Notes under the pieces: model-generated
What the model was told of the DNA's origin: nothing
Seen by the model: only the letters and a program-made list of their open reading frames with translations
The model's database searches: none
Translations under genes and position numbers: made by a program
Source of the DNA: an uncultured Clostridia bacterium
GTDB taxonomy: Bacteria; Bacillota_I; Bacilli_A; RF39; UBA660
Assembly: GCA_947165135.1 (NCBI GenBank)
Contig: CAMUZE010000002.1
Coordinates: forward strand, 27,083 to 91,082
Length of the DNA stretch: 64,000 nucleotides
Direction: 5' to 3'
Shown: piece by piece, positions 18,168 through 26,759 of the stretch
Position numbering within the stretch: the first letter of the stretch is position 1
Layout of the letters: the number at the start of each line of letters is the position of its first letter

Positions 18168-18782
18168 TTATTTTTCCAATTTCTTTAACTCATCGTAGTA
18201 ATATACTTGAGTTACTGTCATATATGGTAATACCCATATAAATGCAATTCCAAGTGTTATCTCGCCTAATAAAATCCACCCAATGAAACTTAGTTGTAGA
18301 ACAAAATATTCCCATTTATGACCATTCATCATTGCTCTACTTTTCTTTAATGTTTCAATTCCATCCAATTCTTCATCAGCTTCAGCAGCAATATATTCTG
18401 CCATTGAATATGCTAGTGCCAAAATAATTCCTGGAACAATTAATAATGCTGATGCCAAACCTATTAATACGCTAGCGACAATTGAAAGGATTAATAGTGG
18501 GACAAATATTTTATACTTAGCTTTTAAGCATTCAAATATATCAGTTTCTTTACCATGAATAGCATCCATAATATATCTAATCTCACCATATAAAAGTGGA
18601 ACAGTTGCTATTGAAAGTGCTAGAGTTACTATTTTTCCTAAAGTTCCATCTCCAAATAATGCACCCACAGATGAAGCAACCGCCATAATTGCAGCAACTA
18701 TTAATACAGGTTTCCAAATTAACCATTTATTATTAAATGCAAATTCTTTTGCTCTTGCTTTTAATTCTTTTCTATCAATCAC
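18168..18782 (-). CDS. DUF975 family integral membrane protein
   Basis: The protein begins with the family's typical IDRKELKARAKE segment, followed by about five membrane segments. The conserved loop LKKSRAMMNGHKWEYF leads into LLGEITLGIAFIWVLPYM, a characteristic DUF975 ending. The start codon is GTG, six nucleotides after a perfect AAAGGAGG. The biochemical role of the family is unknown. It lies 21 bp downstream of argS on the same strand and is probably co-transcribed with it. Confidence 0.75.
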   Translation of the reverse strand: MIDRKELKARAKEFAFNNKWLIWKPVLIVAAIMAVASSVGALFGDGTLGKIVTLALSIATVPLLYGEIRYIMDAIHGKETDIFECLKAKYKIFVPLLILSIVASVLIGLASALLIVPGIILALAYSMAEYIAAEADEELDGIETLKKSRAMMNGHKWEYFVLQLSFIGWILLGEITLGIAFIWVLPYMTVTQVYYYDELKKLEK

Positions 18783-18803
18783 TTTTAATACCTCCTTTCC
18801 ATC

Positions 18804-20528
18804 CTACATTTTTTTAGGAATCTTAATTGCTAAAACATCAAGTAATTTTTCACAAGTATTATATAGTAATCTCAATAATGCAATATATGTTTGCTTTTTA
18901 TCATTATCGCTTTCATTTAATATATTGCATTCTGAATAAAACTTATTAAATAAACTACATAACTCGAATAAATATTCACAAATATAACTTAGTGTCTTCT
19001 CACTATATGATTTATCTAATGTACGTGACAATTCTAATATCTTAATATATATATCCTTTTCTGTATTTCCATATATTGATTTAATTTCACAATTATTGAC
19101 ATCCACTTTATTTAATATAGATTTAATCCTAACCATTGTATAAAGAATATATGGCCCAGTTTTACCCTCAAATGAACAAAAATTTTCAATATCAAATATA
19201 TAATCAGTTGTCCTAAATGGTAAAAGATCAGCATATTTAACAGTTGCTACTGTTAATATATCAAGAATATTATTCTTTTCTTCTTCACTTTCATATTTGT
19301 TTAATTTCTTAGATAATTCATCTCTTACTTGACTAAGCAAAGAATTTAATTCTAATACTCCTCCATCTCTTGTTTTGAATGGTTTTCCATCTTTACCATT
19401 CATTGTACCATTCCAATAATGAGCTAGTTTAACATCTGGCCTTACTAATCCTGATTTATAAGACGCTCTAAATACTTGTTCAAAATATAGTCCTTGTCTT
19501 ACATCAACAATATACCATATTTCATCAGGATTATAAGTTTTAACTCTATTATAAATAGTGGCCAAGTCACGTGTTGCATATATACTTGCTCCATCATTTT
19601 TAATTACTATTAATGGTGGAATATCAACTTTATCATCATCCTTTTTAACATCTATTACTTGAGCGCCTTCCGATTCATACATATATGGTTCTAGGACTTT
19701 TAAAGTTGACTCTATATATTCAAGAGAACTTAGTTCACCTTCCCATAAATCAAAATCACAATTTAAATAATCATATGTCTTTTTTATTACTTCGCAAGAC
19801 ACTCCAACAATATCTTTCCACATACTAATATATGGTTCTTTTCCTTCATCTACCCAAGCAGTTATTTGTCTTACTTCTTCCATTCTCTCAGGATTTTCTT
19901 TAGCATCTTTTGAAGCTGTTGGATAATACTCAGCTAGTTCTTCTTTAGTTATTTTAAGTTTAGGATATTCCCCTTTATAGTTTGGATCAAAATAACATAA
20001 ATCTGGTTTTCTTTTCTTTATTTCAGATATTACCATTCCAGATTGGCGCCCCAAATCACCTAAATGAACATCTCCTATAGCTTTATTTCCAAGAACTTTT
20101 GCTAATCTTTTTAATGCTTCACCAATGTTAGCAGTTCTCATATGTCCAACATGTAGCGCCTTAGCAGCATTAGCTCCACCATAATCAACTATAATAGTTT
20201 TTTCCTCTTGCTTATCAATTAAACTATCAAAATCACTAATTGATTTATTTAAATAAGGTAATAAATATTTCTCATTAAAACTAACATTAATAAATCCAGG
20301 TCCAGCTATATTAACATTTGTGAACCTATCATCAAATTTACTGACAATTAAATCAGCAAGTTCACGAGGATTCTTACCATATTTTTTAGCGAGTGCCATA
20401 CACACATTAATTTGTGCTTCACCCAAATCACGTCTAGAAGATGGTTCTAATACTACATTATCTATTTCAAATCCGCATTCTTTAATTACATCTGTTACAT
20501 ATTTTTCTGTTTCTTTAATTAAACTCAT
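18804..20528 (-). CDS. argS: Arginyl-tRNA synthetase
   Basis: This cytoplasmic class I synthetase attaches arginine to its tRNA. The HIGH-type signature HVGHMRTANIGE is near residue 125, and the KMSK counterpart is the degenerate GKPFKTRDGG, as usual in ArgRS. An N-terminal Arg-specific tRNA-binding domain and a C-terminal helical anticodon-binding domain (DALR type) complete the 574 residues, a normal length. The start is supported by GAGGAG. It is divergently oriented to the YgjV-like gene. Confidence 0.95.
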   Translation of the reverse strand: MSLIKETEKYVTDVIKECGFEIDNVVLEPSSRRDLGEAQINVCMALAKKYGKNPRELADLIVSKFDDRFTNVNIAGPGFINVSFNEKYLLPYLNKSISDFDSLIDKQEEKTIIVDYGGANAAKALHVGHMRTANIGEALKRLAKVLGNKAIGDVHLGDLGRQSGMVISEIKKRKPDLCYFDPNYKGEYPKLKITKEELAEYYPTASKDAKENPERMEEVRQITAWVDEGKEPYISMWKDIVGVSCEVIKKTYDYLNCDFDLWEGELSSLEYIESTLKVLEPYMYESEGAQVIDVKKDDDKVDIPPLIVIKNDGASIYATRDLATIYNRVKTYNPDEIWYIVDVRQGLYFEQVFRASYKSGLVRPDVKLAHYWNGTMNGKDGKPFKTRDGGVLELNSLLSQVRDELSKKLNKYESEEEKNNILDILTVATVKYADLLPFRTTDYIFDIENFCSFEGKTGPYILYTMVRIKSILNKVDVNNCEIKSIYGNTEKDIYIKILELSRTLDKSYSEKTLSYICEYLFELCSLFNKFYSECNILNESDNDKKQTYIALLRLLYNTCEKLLDVLAIKIPKKM

Positions 20529-20551
20529 AATGCCATCTCCTCAATAAAATG

Positions 20552-20579
20552 ATTATATCACAAGATAATGTATTTTGAA
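20552..20579 (-). promoter_or_regulatory. Probable argS promoter
   Basis: On the minus strand TTCAAA (20579-20574) and TATAAT (20557-20552) are separated by 16 bp, upstream of the GAGGAG site of argS. Confidence 0.45.
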
Positions 20580-20635
20580 ATAATATTCCATTTTTTAAAT
20601 ATTAATATTATAATTATTCTAGGAGTAAAAAGAGT

Positions 20636-21157
20636 ATGGAAATATTACTAGCACAAATTATAGGTATATTAGCTATTATTGCAATAACTATATCAGTTCA
20701 TTTTAAAAAGAAAAACCATATGATGTTAGTTCAATCACTAGCACATTTATTTTATTGTACTCAATACATATTATTAGGTGCTTTCTCTGCTGCTTATATG
20801 GATGGAGTCGCTATTGCAAGAAATTTAATATATTATAAATTTGACGAAACTAAAACAAAAATACCAATCATCTTTCCAATTATACTTTGTACTATAATAA
20901 TTGTTATAGGATATTTTAATTATGATGGATTATTATCGTTAATACCAATCATTATCACATTAGCATATACCATTTCGGCAACATTTAAAAACCCAAAAAT
21001 ATTTAAAAGTACTTTTGGTTTTTGCGCTCTTATATGGCTATACTACAATTATAAATGTAAAGCTTATGTATGTATGATAGGAAACATTATGGAATTTTCT
21101 TCTACAGCAATAGCTTTAATTAAAGAAAGAAAAAGAAAGAAAAAATATTTCTTTTAA
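20636..21157 (+). CDS. YgjV-family integral membrane protein
   Basis: The 173-residue protein has about five or six membrane segments. The pattern in which IIGILA at the start is followed by a loop of Lys/Lys/Asn and QSLAHLFYCTQYILLG, then GVAIARNLIYY, is characteristic of the bacterial YgjV (inner membrane protein) family. The C-terminus is strongly basic. Function of the family is not established. AGGAG precedes the ATG by about 10 nt. It is divergent from argS. Confidence 0.7.
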   Translation: MEILLAQIIGILAIIAITISVHFKKKNHMMLVQSLAHLFYCTQYILLGAFSAAYMDGVAIARNLIYYKFDETKTKIPIIFPIILCTIIIVIGYFNYDGLLSLIPIIITLAYTISATFKNPKIFKSTFGFCALIWLYYNYKCKAYVCMIGNIMEFSSTAIALIKERKRKKKYFF

Positions 21158-21201
21158 AATGAATATTAGTCAATATAGTAGCATATAATTTTACATCAAA
21201 T

Positions 21202-21230
21202 TTGACAAAAAAACGTAAATTTGATATAAT
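21202..21230 (+). promoter_or_regulatory. Consensus promoter of the structured RNA / long leader
   Basis: TTGACA (21202-21207) and TATAAT (21225-21230) match the sigma-A consensus exactly, with a 17-bp spacer. Transcription should begin near 21237. No coding start lies within 480 bp downstream, pointing to an RNA product or a long leader. Confidence 0.8.
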
Positions 21231-21236
21231 TTTATG

Positions 21237-21675
21237 TGTATGGAGCATTATGCTAGTCAAACATACCACTAGAAGATGGGGCTAAAAATCCATCAATTGT
21301 GTAAAAAGATACTTTATATGTTATGCTTCTTTCGCCCAGATTGGGGCAGATATATAATTTTAGGTTTAAGGAAAAGATATAATGGCATATATCCGAATCC
21401 TTTTATCAGATCGTTTTATATGAAAACACATGTCGTGCGTGATTTGTTGGGATATAAAAATTGAAAAATAAATTGCAAAAGCGAATAAAAGTGATTTATG
21501 TTTGTTTGGGAAAACCTCTAGTGTGTCTATATTATAAAGATTGAAGTGCGGACTAAGTGGTGATCGAGTGATCATAAAAGGCAACTGATGATTAGTATTT
21601 TTAAAGAGAAATCGCCTACAGGTAACTAAGGGTAAATACTAGAGAAATTCAACTCGACCAAAGCCGTAAAATTAA
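21237..21675 (+). ncRNA. Unidentified structured RNA or long 5' leader
   Basis: The segment behind the consensus promoter has no credible coding frame and is less AT-rich than neighbouring spacers. Hairpins are visible: GTATG...CATAC enclosing AGCAT/ATGCT (about 21238-21271), GATGG/CCATC (about 21274-21294), GCCC/GGGC near 21334-21346, TGATC/GATCA near 21562-21575, and a long-range TAGTATTT/AAATACTA pair (near 21593 and 21632). The sequence ACTCGACC near 21653 could pair with the loop region GGTGATCGAGT. No intrinsic terminator separates it from the downstream gene. It does not match features I know of tmRNA, RNase P RNA, 6S RNA, or the M-box or cobalamin riboswitches. The 3' boundary is approximate. 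Confidence 0.55.
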
Positions 21676-21721
21676 TTTATAGTATTCCATGCTATTTTCT
21701 AATAATAAGGAGTTATCAAAA

Positions 21722-22243
21722 ATGAAAAAGGACAATTGGATTCCAAAAGCATTTTTAATGACTTTTTTTATAGCCTTAATTTTTAGTAGTGCATCTAATG
21801 CAATAGTTCAAAAATATAATAATTTTATTCTTCTAAGTATTATATGTATATTATTTATTCTTATTGGAATAATATTTGATATTATTGGTACTGCCGTTCT
21901 AACCGGAGATGAAGCAACTTTTCATGCAAAAAGTGCTAAAAAAATTAGAGGTTCTAAAGAAGGTGTCTATTTAATAAAAAATGCTAATAGAGTATCTAGC
22001 ATATGTAATGATGTGATTGGAGATATTTGCGGAATAGTAAGTGGCTCAATGGGAGCAATACTTGCAATTAATATATCTGTAAAATTAAATATATCTATAG
22101 TAATAACTACATTGCTTATAAGTTCAATTATTTCCTCATTAACAGTTGGAGGAAAAGCAATAGGAAAAAAATATGCAATTAAAAATAGTGATGAAATAAT
22201 ATTTATTACTGCAAAAGTGTTAAATAAATTTAAAAAAATGTAA
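21722..22243 (+). CDS. Small membrane protein, possibly related to the CorB/DUF21 transmembrane domain
   Basis: I chose the ATG at 21722 (MKKDNWIPKAFLMTFF) because AAGGAG lies 9 nt upstream; an ATG at 21689 adds 11 unlikely residues. Two membrane segments near residues 10-60 are followed by FDIIGTAVLTGDEATFHAKS, a soluble stretch and two further hydrophobic segments. This pattern occurs in a family of small Firmicutes membrane proteins that is sometimes related to the CorB/CNNM N-terminal domain; I hold that link with low confidence. The 173-codon gene follows a leader of nearly 490 nt, which may control it. Confidence 0.6.
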   Translation: MKKDNWIPKAFLMTFFIALIFSSASNAIVQKYNNFILLSIICILFILIGIIFDIIGTAVLTGDEATFHAKSAKKIRGSKEGVYLIKNANRVSSICNDVIGDICGIVSGSMGAILAINISVKLNISIVITTLLISSIISSLTVGGKAIGKKYAIKNSDEIIFITAKVLNKFKKM

Positions 22244-22263
22244 GAAAACTCTTACATTTTTAT
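22233..22263. terminator. Bidirectional terminator between convergent genes
   Basis: AAAATGTAAG (22235-22244) pairs with CTTACATTTT (22251-22260), flanked by A- and T-rich tracts. It can end both the 21722-22243 gene and typA. The stop codon of the former lies in the stem. Confidence 0.75.
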
Positions 22264-22264
22264 T

Positions 22265-24067
22265 TTATCTATTACTTCTAAATCTTTCTTTTTCATCAAG
22301 TATTTTCTTTCTAAGTCTAATAGCATCAGGTGTTACTTCTACAAGTTCATCGCTTTCAATAAATTCTAATGCTTCTTCTAGTGAGAATGTTTTTGGTCTA
22401 GGAAGAATAATTGCCTCATCACTAGCTGAAGATCTAGTATTTGAAAATTCTTTATTTTTACATGGATTAACATTCAAATCATTTTCCCTATTATGAATTC
22501 CAACTATCATTCCGGCATATACATCAGTAGCAGGCTCAATAAACATAGTTCCTCTATCTAGCAAGTTATAAAGAGCATATCCAAATGATTTTCCAGTTTC
22601 CATTGAAACAAGAACTCCGTTCTTTCTTCCACTTACTTCACCAGCATATGGTTTGTATGAATCAAAACTACGTACCATTATACCTTCACCTTTTGTATTA
22701 GTAATAAATGAACTTCTATATCCAATTAATCCTCTAGTTGGGCAACTAAATTCAAGACGTACATAATTCTCTTCAGCTGGTTCCATAATTTCCATAGTAC
22801 CTTTTCTTTCACTGATATCTTGAATAACTGTACCACTATACTCATTTGGAACATTAATTATTACTTTTTCGTATGGTTCACACTTTACTCCATCAATTTC
22901 TTTGAAAATTACTTCTGGTTTAGAAACACTAAGTTCATAGCCTTCTCTTCTCATATTTTCAATTAATATAGATAAGTGTAATTCTCCACGCCCAGATACT
23001 TTAAATCCATCGCCTGATGGTAATTCTTCAACTTCTAATCCAACATTACGTTCAAGTTCTGCCATCAATCTATCTCTTAAATGTCTACTAGTTACAAATT
23101 TACCTACTTTTCCAGCAAATGGACTAGTGTTGACTAAGAAATTCATAGATAGAGTTGGTTTTTCTATTTCAATCTTTGGTAGTGGATCTATTTTATTAAC
23201 ATCACAGATTGTATCGCCAATGGAAATTTCTGGGCATCCTGCGATTATTACTATATCTCCATAATATGCTTCATTAACTTCTTTCTTCTTAATGCCTTCA
23301 TTAATAAATATTTTACTAATTCTTTCTTTAGTTAAAGTGCCATCATTTTTTGATATTGCAACTGTTTGTCCAACTTTGATTTTACCTTTATTGATTCTAC
23401 CTATTCCAAGTCTTCCAATATAATCATCATAATCAAGTGAAGATATTTGTAATTGTAATGGATCATTTTCATTTCCTTCAAAAGGTTTAGTAGTTTCAAT
23501 AATAGTATCTAATAATGGAGTAATATCATTATTATCATCATTTTCATCATATTTTGCTATCCCTTGTTTTGCAACACCATAAATTATTTTGAAATCTAAT
23601 TGTTCATTATCAGCACCAAGCTCACAGAATAAATCAAAAGTCATATTAACTACTTCTTCGGCACGAGCATCTTTTTTATCTATTTTATTTATAAATAAAA
23701 TTGGTTTAAGTCCATTCTTTAATGCTTCTTTCAAAACAAATCTGGTTTGAGGCATAGGTCCTTCCGCTGAATCTACTAATAATACAACAGTATCAACTGT
23801 TTTAATAATTCTTTCTATTTCACTAGAAAAATCAGCATGTCCTGGGGTATCCACTATATTCATTTTATAATCTTTATACCTAATAGCACAGTTCTTAGCA
23901 GTTATAGTAATACCACGTTCACGTTCTAAATCCCCACTATCCATAACGCAATCTACTACTTGCTCATTTTCTCTAAATACACCATTTTGTTTTAATAATG
24001 CATCTACTAATGTACTTTTTCCAGCATCTACATGAGCTACTACTGCAAAATTTATTATTTTTTCCAT
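22265..24067 (-). CDS. typA: Ribosome-associated translational GTPase TypA/BipA
   Basis: The 600-residue protein has the G1 motif AHVDAGKST at residues 10-18, RGITI in switch I, DTPGHADF (G3) and NKIDKKDA (G4). It continues with the EF-G-like domains and the BipA-specific C-terminal region (GRGELHLSILIENMRREGYE; EALEFIESDELVEVTP). The family binds the ribosome and is needed for assembly and stress growth, especially at low temperature. AAGGGGTGG precedes the ATG. The gene is monocistronic between divergent and convergent neighbours. Confidence 0.95.
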   Translation of the reverse strand: MEKIINFAVVAHVDAGKSTLVDALLKQNGVFRENEQVVDCVMDSGDLERERGITITAKNCAIRYKDYKMNIVDTPGHADFSSEIERIIKTVDTVVLLVDSAEGPMPQTRFVLKEALKNGLKPILFINKIDKKDARAEEVVNMTFDLFCELGADNEQLDFKIIYGVAKQGIAKYDENDDNNDITPLLDTIIETTKPFEGNENDPLQLQISSLDYDDYIGRLGIGRINKGKIKVGQTVAISKNDGTLTKERISKIFINEGIKKKEVNEAYYGDIVIIAGCPEISIGDTICDVNKIDPLPKIEIEKPTLSMNFLVNTSPFAGKVGKFVTSRHLRDRLMAELERNVGLEVEELPSGDGFKVSGRGELHLSILIENMRREGYELSVSKPEVIFKEIDGVKCEPYEKVIINVPNEYSGTVIQDISERKGTMEIMEPAEENYVRLEFSCPTRGLIGYRSSFITNTKGEGIMVRSFDSYKPYAGEVSGRKNGVLVSMETGKSFGYALYNLLDRGTMFIEPATDVYAGMIVGIHNRENDLNVNPCKNKEFSNTRSSASDEAIILPRPKTFSLEEALEFIESDELVEVTPDAIRLRKKILDEKERFRSNR

Positions 24068-24098
24068 AAATTACCACCCCTTAAGTGCGTGCTTAATA

Positions 24099-24127
24099 AT
24101 GATACACTATTTTATCCTTTTTTTCAA
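24099..24127 (-). promoter_or_regulatory. Probable typA promoter
   Basis: On the minus strand TTGAAA (24127-24122) and TATCAT (24104-24099) are separated by 17 bp, about 35 bp before the typA start. The leader between them contains a small TTAAG...CTTAA inverted repeat. Confidence 0.5.
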
Positions 24128-24234
24128 GAAAAAAGTATCCTATTATTTAAAAATATCACTAAGAGTGTTTTTTTATCATTTTGAGTAAATTGTTAAAAAA
24201 TTTAAATTTTGGCAAAATATTAATAGGAGTTATT

Positions 24235-24495
24235 ATGGAAGAAGTATATAAATTTGAAAGTGAAAAAAAATTATATTCTATAATCGGAAATAATATAAAG
24301 TATTATAGGAAATTACATAGTATAACTAAATCAGATATGACTCAAAAAGATTTAGCTAAACTAATCAATGTTTCTACTTCACTGATTGGTAACCTAGAAA
24401 GTAAAAACACTTATCAAGGAATAAGTGTTTATAATTTGTATAAAATAAGTAAAGTATTAGAAGTTCCTATAGATAGTTTTTTTATTAATCATTAA
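24235..24495 (+). CDS. XRE-family helix-turn-helix regulator (paralogue 1)
   Basis: An 86-residue protein made almost entirely of one Cro/CI-type domain: NIKYYRKLHSI, then MTQKDLAKLINVSTSLIGNL (helices 2-3) and ISVYNLYKISKVLEVPIDSF. I use the ATG at 24235 with AGGAG upstream; a TTG-initiated extension to 24181 has none. Its last 11 bp overlap the convergent paralogue 2. It is probably an autoregulator or antitoxin-like DNA-binding protein of the island; targets are unknown. Confidence 0.75.
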   Translation: MEEVYKFESEKKLYSIIGNNIKYYRKLHSITKSDMTQKDLAKLINVSTSLIGNLESKNTYQGISVYNLYKISKVLEVPIDSFFINH

Positions 24496-24745
24496 TTTCT
24501 ATACTTTCAAAAAACTTTTCAATAGAAGTATCTAAAACAATTGATATCTTATATAAAGATAGTAATGATAATCCTTCGCTACCTTTAGTACTTTCAAATT
24601 TTCTAATAAACTCTGGGGATACACCAATATCAATTGCTAGTTGCTCTTGTGTGATTCCATTTATTTTTCTGTATTTTATGACATTATATGCTATTGTTTC
24701 AATAATATTTTCATCAAAATTAAATTCTCTTTTAAATTTAGTCAT
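24485..24745 (-). CDS. XRE-family helix-turn-helix regulator (paralogue 2)
   Basis: An 86-residue single-domain regulator with the pattern ITQEQLAIDIGVSPEFIRKF followed by LSLLSLYKISIVLDTSIEKFF. The ATG at 24745 sits behind AGGTGA; a GTG three codons upstream overlaps that site. It is convergent with paralogue 1 (11-bp overlap) and divergent from paralogue 3, so its promoter region is shared with the latter (24746-24854). Confidence 0.75.
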   Translation of the reverse strand: MTKFKREFNFDENIIETIAYNVIKYRKINGITQEQLAIDIGVSPEFIRKFESTKGSEGLSLLSLYKISIVLDTSIEKFFESIEIND

Positions 24746-24854
24746 ATATATCACCTATAGATAATTTTACATTGTTTTGAATATTATTAATGTAATGCTG
24801 TACTATACAAAATATAAATATTATTCTATAATATATTTGATAGCGGGTGAAAAC

Positions 24855-25103
24855 ATGAATCAAGAAAAATTAAATTGTATAATAGGTAAAAATATTAAAA
24901 AGTATAGAAAACTTTATAATAATAATGGTCATAAGATGACTCAAGAAAAATTAGCTGAATTAATTAATGTTTCTGTTTCACATATAAGTAGTTTAGAGAG
25001 TAATAAGACAAGAAAAGGTATTAGCATATCAAATTTATATAAAATATCAATAGTTTTAAATATTCCAATTACTAAATTATTAGAGGATAATTATGAGAAT
25101 TAA
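24855..25103 (+). CDS. XRE-family helix-turn-helix regulator (paralogue 3)
   Basis: An 82-residue Cro/CI-type protein (MTQEKLAELINVSVSHISSL, then ISISNLYKISIVLNIPITKL) very similar to paralogue 1. The ATG at 24855 has GGGTGA upstream, whereas the 26 preceding in-frame codons are not supported. Its stop overlaps the start of the next ORF by 11 nt, so the two are probably translated together in a regulator-effector arrangement. Confidence 0.75.
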   Translation: MNQEKLNCIIGKNIKKYRKLYNNNGHKMTQEKLAELINVSVSHISSLESNKTRKGISISNLYKISIVLNIPITKLLEDNYEN

Positions 25104-25635
25104 TTCTATATTATTAAAAGATTGCATAAATAATTCTTCAGATATTAAAGCATTATTAAAAAATAAAAGTATAAGTAAATTAATAAATCGTATTGACAAT
25201 AATAAAATAGTTAAAGTAAACTCACACTTAATTCATAAAAATAATATTTTTCAAATTGAGCAATTTATATTTAATCTAGACAACTATATTAGTTTTATAA
25301 AAAGTTTATTAAACATTAATTCACTAGAAATTAGATATATTATTGATTTAACTTTAGATAATAAATATAATAAAATACTATTGTCTAATATATATTTCTA
25401 TGACAATAAAGATTTCTATATAAATAATTTTAAAAAGTTATTTATGTATAAATATATTAAAAATATAAATATTTTAAAAAAATACATTAGTATTAATAAG
25501 CTTAGTTTCGACAACCTTATAATAAAATTAAATCAAAGTAAAAATAAGGCTCATTTTTACTTTGAAGATATATGTAAAAATTTACCTTATTATGTTGATA
25601 TTGTTAATTATTTAGAAAACACATCTAACATATGA
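25093..25635 (+). CDS. Unknown 180-residue protein coupled to an XRE regulator
   Basis: A protein extremely rich in Asn, Ile, Lys and Leu with no signal peptide, membrane segment or recognised motif. Its start lies inside the 3' end of the XRE gene with GAGG just upstream, indicating coupled translation. The 3' end overlaps the convergent fic gene by 28 bp. A small regulator followed by a coupled unknown protein resembles toxin-antitoxin or mobile-element accessory modules, but nothing in the sequence proves such a function. Confidence 0.55.
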   Translation: MRINSILLKDCINNSSDIKALLKNKSISKLINRIDNNKIVKVNSHLIHKNNIFQIEQFIFNLDNYISFIKSLLNINSLEIRYIIDLTLDNKYNKILLSNIYFYDNKDFYINNFKKLFMYKYIKNINILKKYISINKLSFDNLIIKLNQSKNKAHFYFEDICKNLPYYVDIVNYLENTSNI

Positions 25636-26681
25636 TTGTATGAGAAAGTAACTCTATTAGTTCCTTTCTTTTTTTCTTTAGTTAAATATCCATGTTCTAC
25701 TAATTTATTTAATACTTTATTTACTGAATTTATATGTAATTTACATTCTGTTACAACATCATTTGTTGTAAAACATAATTTTTTTAAAATGTAAGGGTAT
25801 ACCTTATATATAGTTGTTCCTCCGATTACTTTTTTAAATTCTTCTAAATCTTCTTGATATATTTTATTAAGTTTTTTAATTCTTTTAATATTAATACTGC
25901 ATTGATCAATTATACATTCTAACATTAATTTTATAAATGCCTCAATATTATCAGATTCATTACTCAGAAGTGTAAAATATGTATTTTTTAAGTTTTCTAT
26001 GCTTTCACTAATAAACAATATAGGTGTTTCTTTTTTATAGTGTGATATTTGTATTGGAATAAACATTCTTCCAAGCTTTCCATTTTCACTAACATAAGGA
26101 TGAATTCTCATTATTTGATAATGAGTAATACATGTATCTAAGAATATTTCACTTGAATAGTTATTCATATAATCACATAAATTCTTCATATATCCATTTA
26201 ATTCCGTATGTACTGGGGGTATAAATGATACGCTTGAGCCAGCTAATCCTGGTTTTAAAATATAGGTTTGTATTTTTCTTAAATGTCCACTTCCCTTAGT
26301 TTTATTATTCTTAGAACAATTATTGAACATTATTTTGTTTATCTTATTAAAATGATCTATCTCATAATTATTTCCATTAGTTAATGTTACAGCTCCAAGT
26401 AATGCTAATCGCATATTATTAAATATAATTGTGTCATTAGATTTGTTTTTATATGGTATTAAAAACATTTCTTCTTTTTCTAATTTGCTATTGTCAATTT
26501 TGAAAGAATAATATGTGTCATTGATAAATGCAGTTTCTAAAAAACTTTTATAATCATATGACATATCTTTTAAATATCCTTTATATTCCCCATATGCTTC
26601 TCTTGCATTGCATAAAAGTCTTAATAATTCATCAGAGAAATTGTACTTAATCGGTAATTTTTGTGCCTTATATGGTTCCAT
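25608..26681 (-). CDS. Fic-family protein with divergent catalytic motif and C-terminal winged helix
   Basis: The Fic core is recognisable by an IMRIHPYVSENGKLGRMF segment near residue 195, the counterpart of HPFx(D/E)GNGRxxR. The histidine is kept, but Asp/Glu is Ser, the first Gly is Glu and the Arg after NG is Lys. An N-terminal FKIDN stretch (near residue 60) resembles the (S/T)xxxE(G/N) inhibitory helix, with Asp for Glu. The C-terminal 60 residues (TNDVVTECKLHINSVNKVL) look like a winged helix. Typical family members transfer AMP to proteins. The altered motif makes AMPylation doubtful. GGAGAG precedes the ATG. Confidence 0.8.
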   Translation of the reverse strand: MEPYKAQKLPIKYNFSDELLRLLCNAREAYGEYKGYLKDMSYDYKSFLETAFINDTYYSFKIDNSKLEKEEMFLIPYKNKSNDTIIFNNMRLALLGAVTLTNGNNYEIDHFNKINKIMFNNCSKNNKTKGSGHLRKIQTYILKPGLAGSSVSFIPPVHTELNGYMKNLCDYMNNYSSEIFLDTCITHYQIMRIHPYVSENGKLGRMFIPIQISHYKKETPILFISESIENLKNTYFTLLSNESDNIEAFIKLMLECIIDQCSINIKRIKKLNKIYQEDLEEFKKVIGGTTIYKVYPYILKKLCFTTNDVVTECKLHINSVNKVLNKLVEHGYLTKEKKKGTNRVTFSYNHMLDVFSK

Positions 26682-26720
26682 TTTAAACTCTCCTTACACT
26701 ATAATAATAACATATAATTA

Positions 26721-26759
26721 TTAAAAAATATACATATTTTTATATAATTATGTATATTT
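26721..26759 (-). terminator. Terminator of the 26758-27123 gene
   Basis: AAATATACATA (26726-26736) pairs with TATGTATATTT (26749-26759), an 11-bp stem followed on the minus strand by a T-run. Confidence 0.6.

Noticed and set aside
21276..21464. 62-codon open frame and a 72-codon reverse frame within the structured RNA
   Set aside because: There is no ribosome-binding site, the composition is not protein-like, and both frames cross clear RNA hairpins behind an RNA-type promoter.
21237..21675. Identification of the RNA as tmRNA, RNase P RNA, 6S RNA, M-box or cobalamin riboswitch
   Set aside because: The diagnostic elements I know (tRNA-like ends and tag frame, GAGGAAAGTC core, large central bubble, GTTAGGTGAGG segment, B12 box) are not visible. 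It is left unassigned.
25507..25513. A further TTCGACA (Spo0A-box complement)
   Set aside because: It is inside the coding region of the unknown 180-residue protein and not near a promoter; such a 7-mer is expected by chance.
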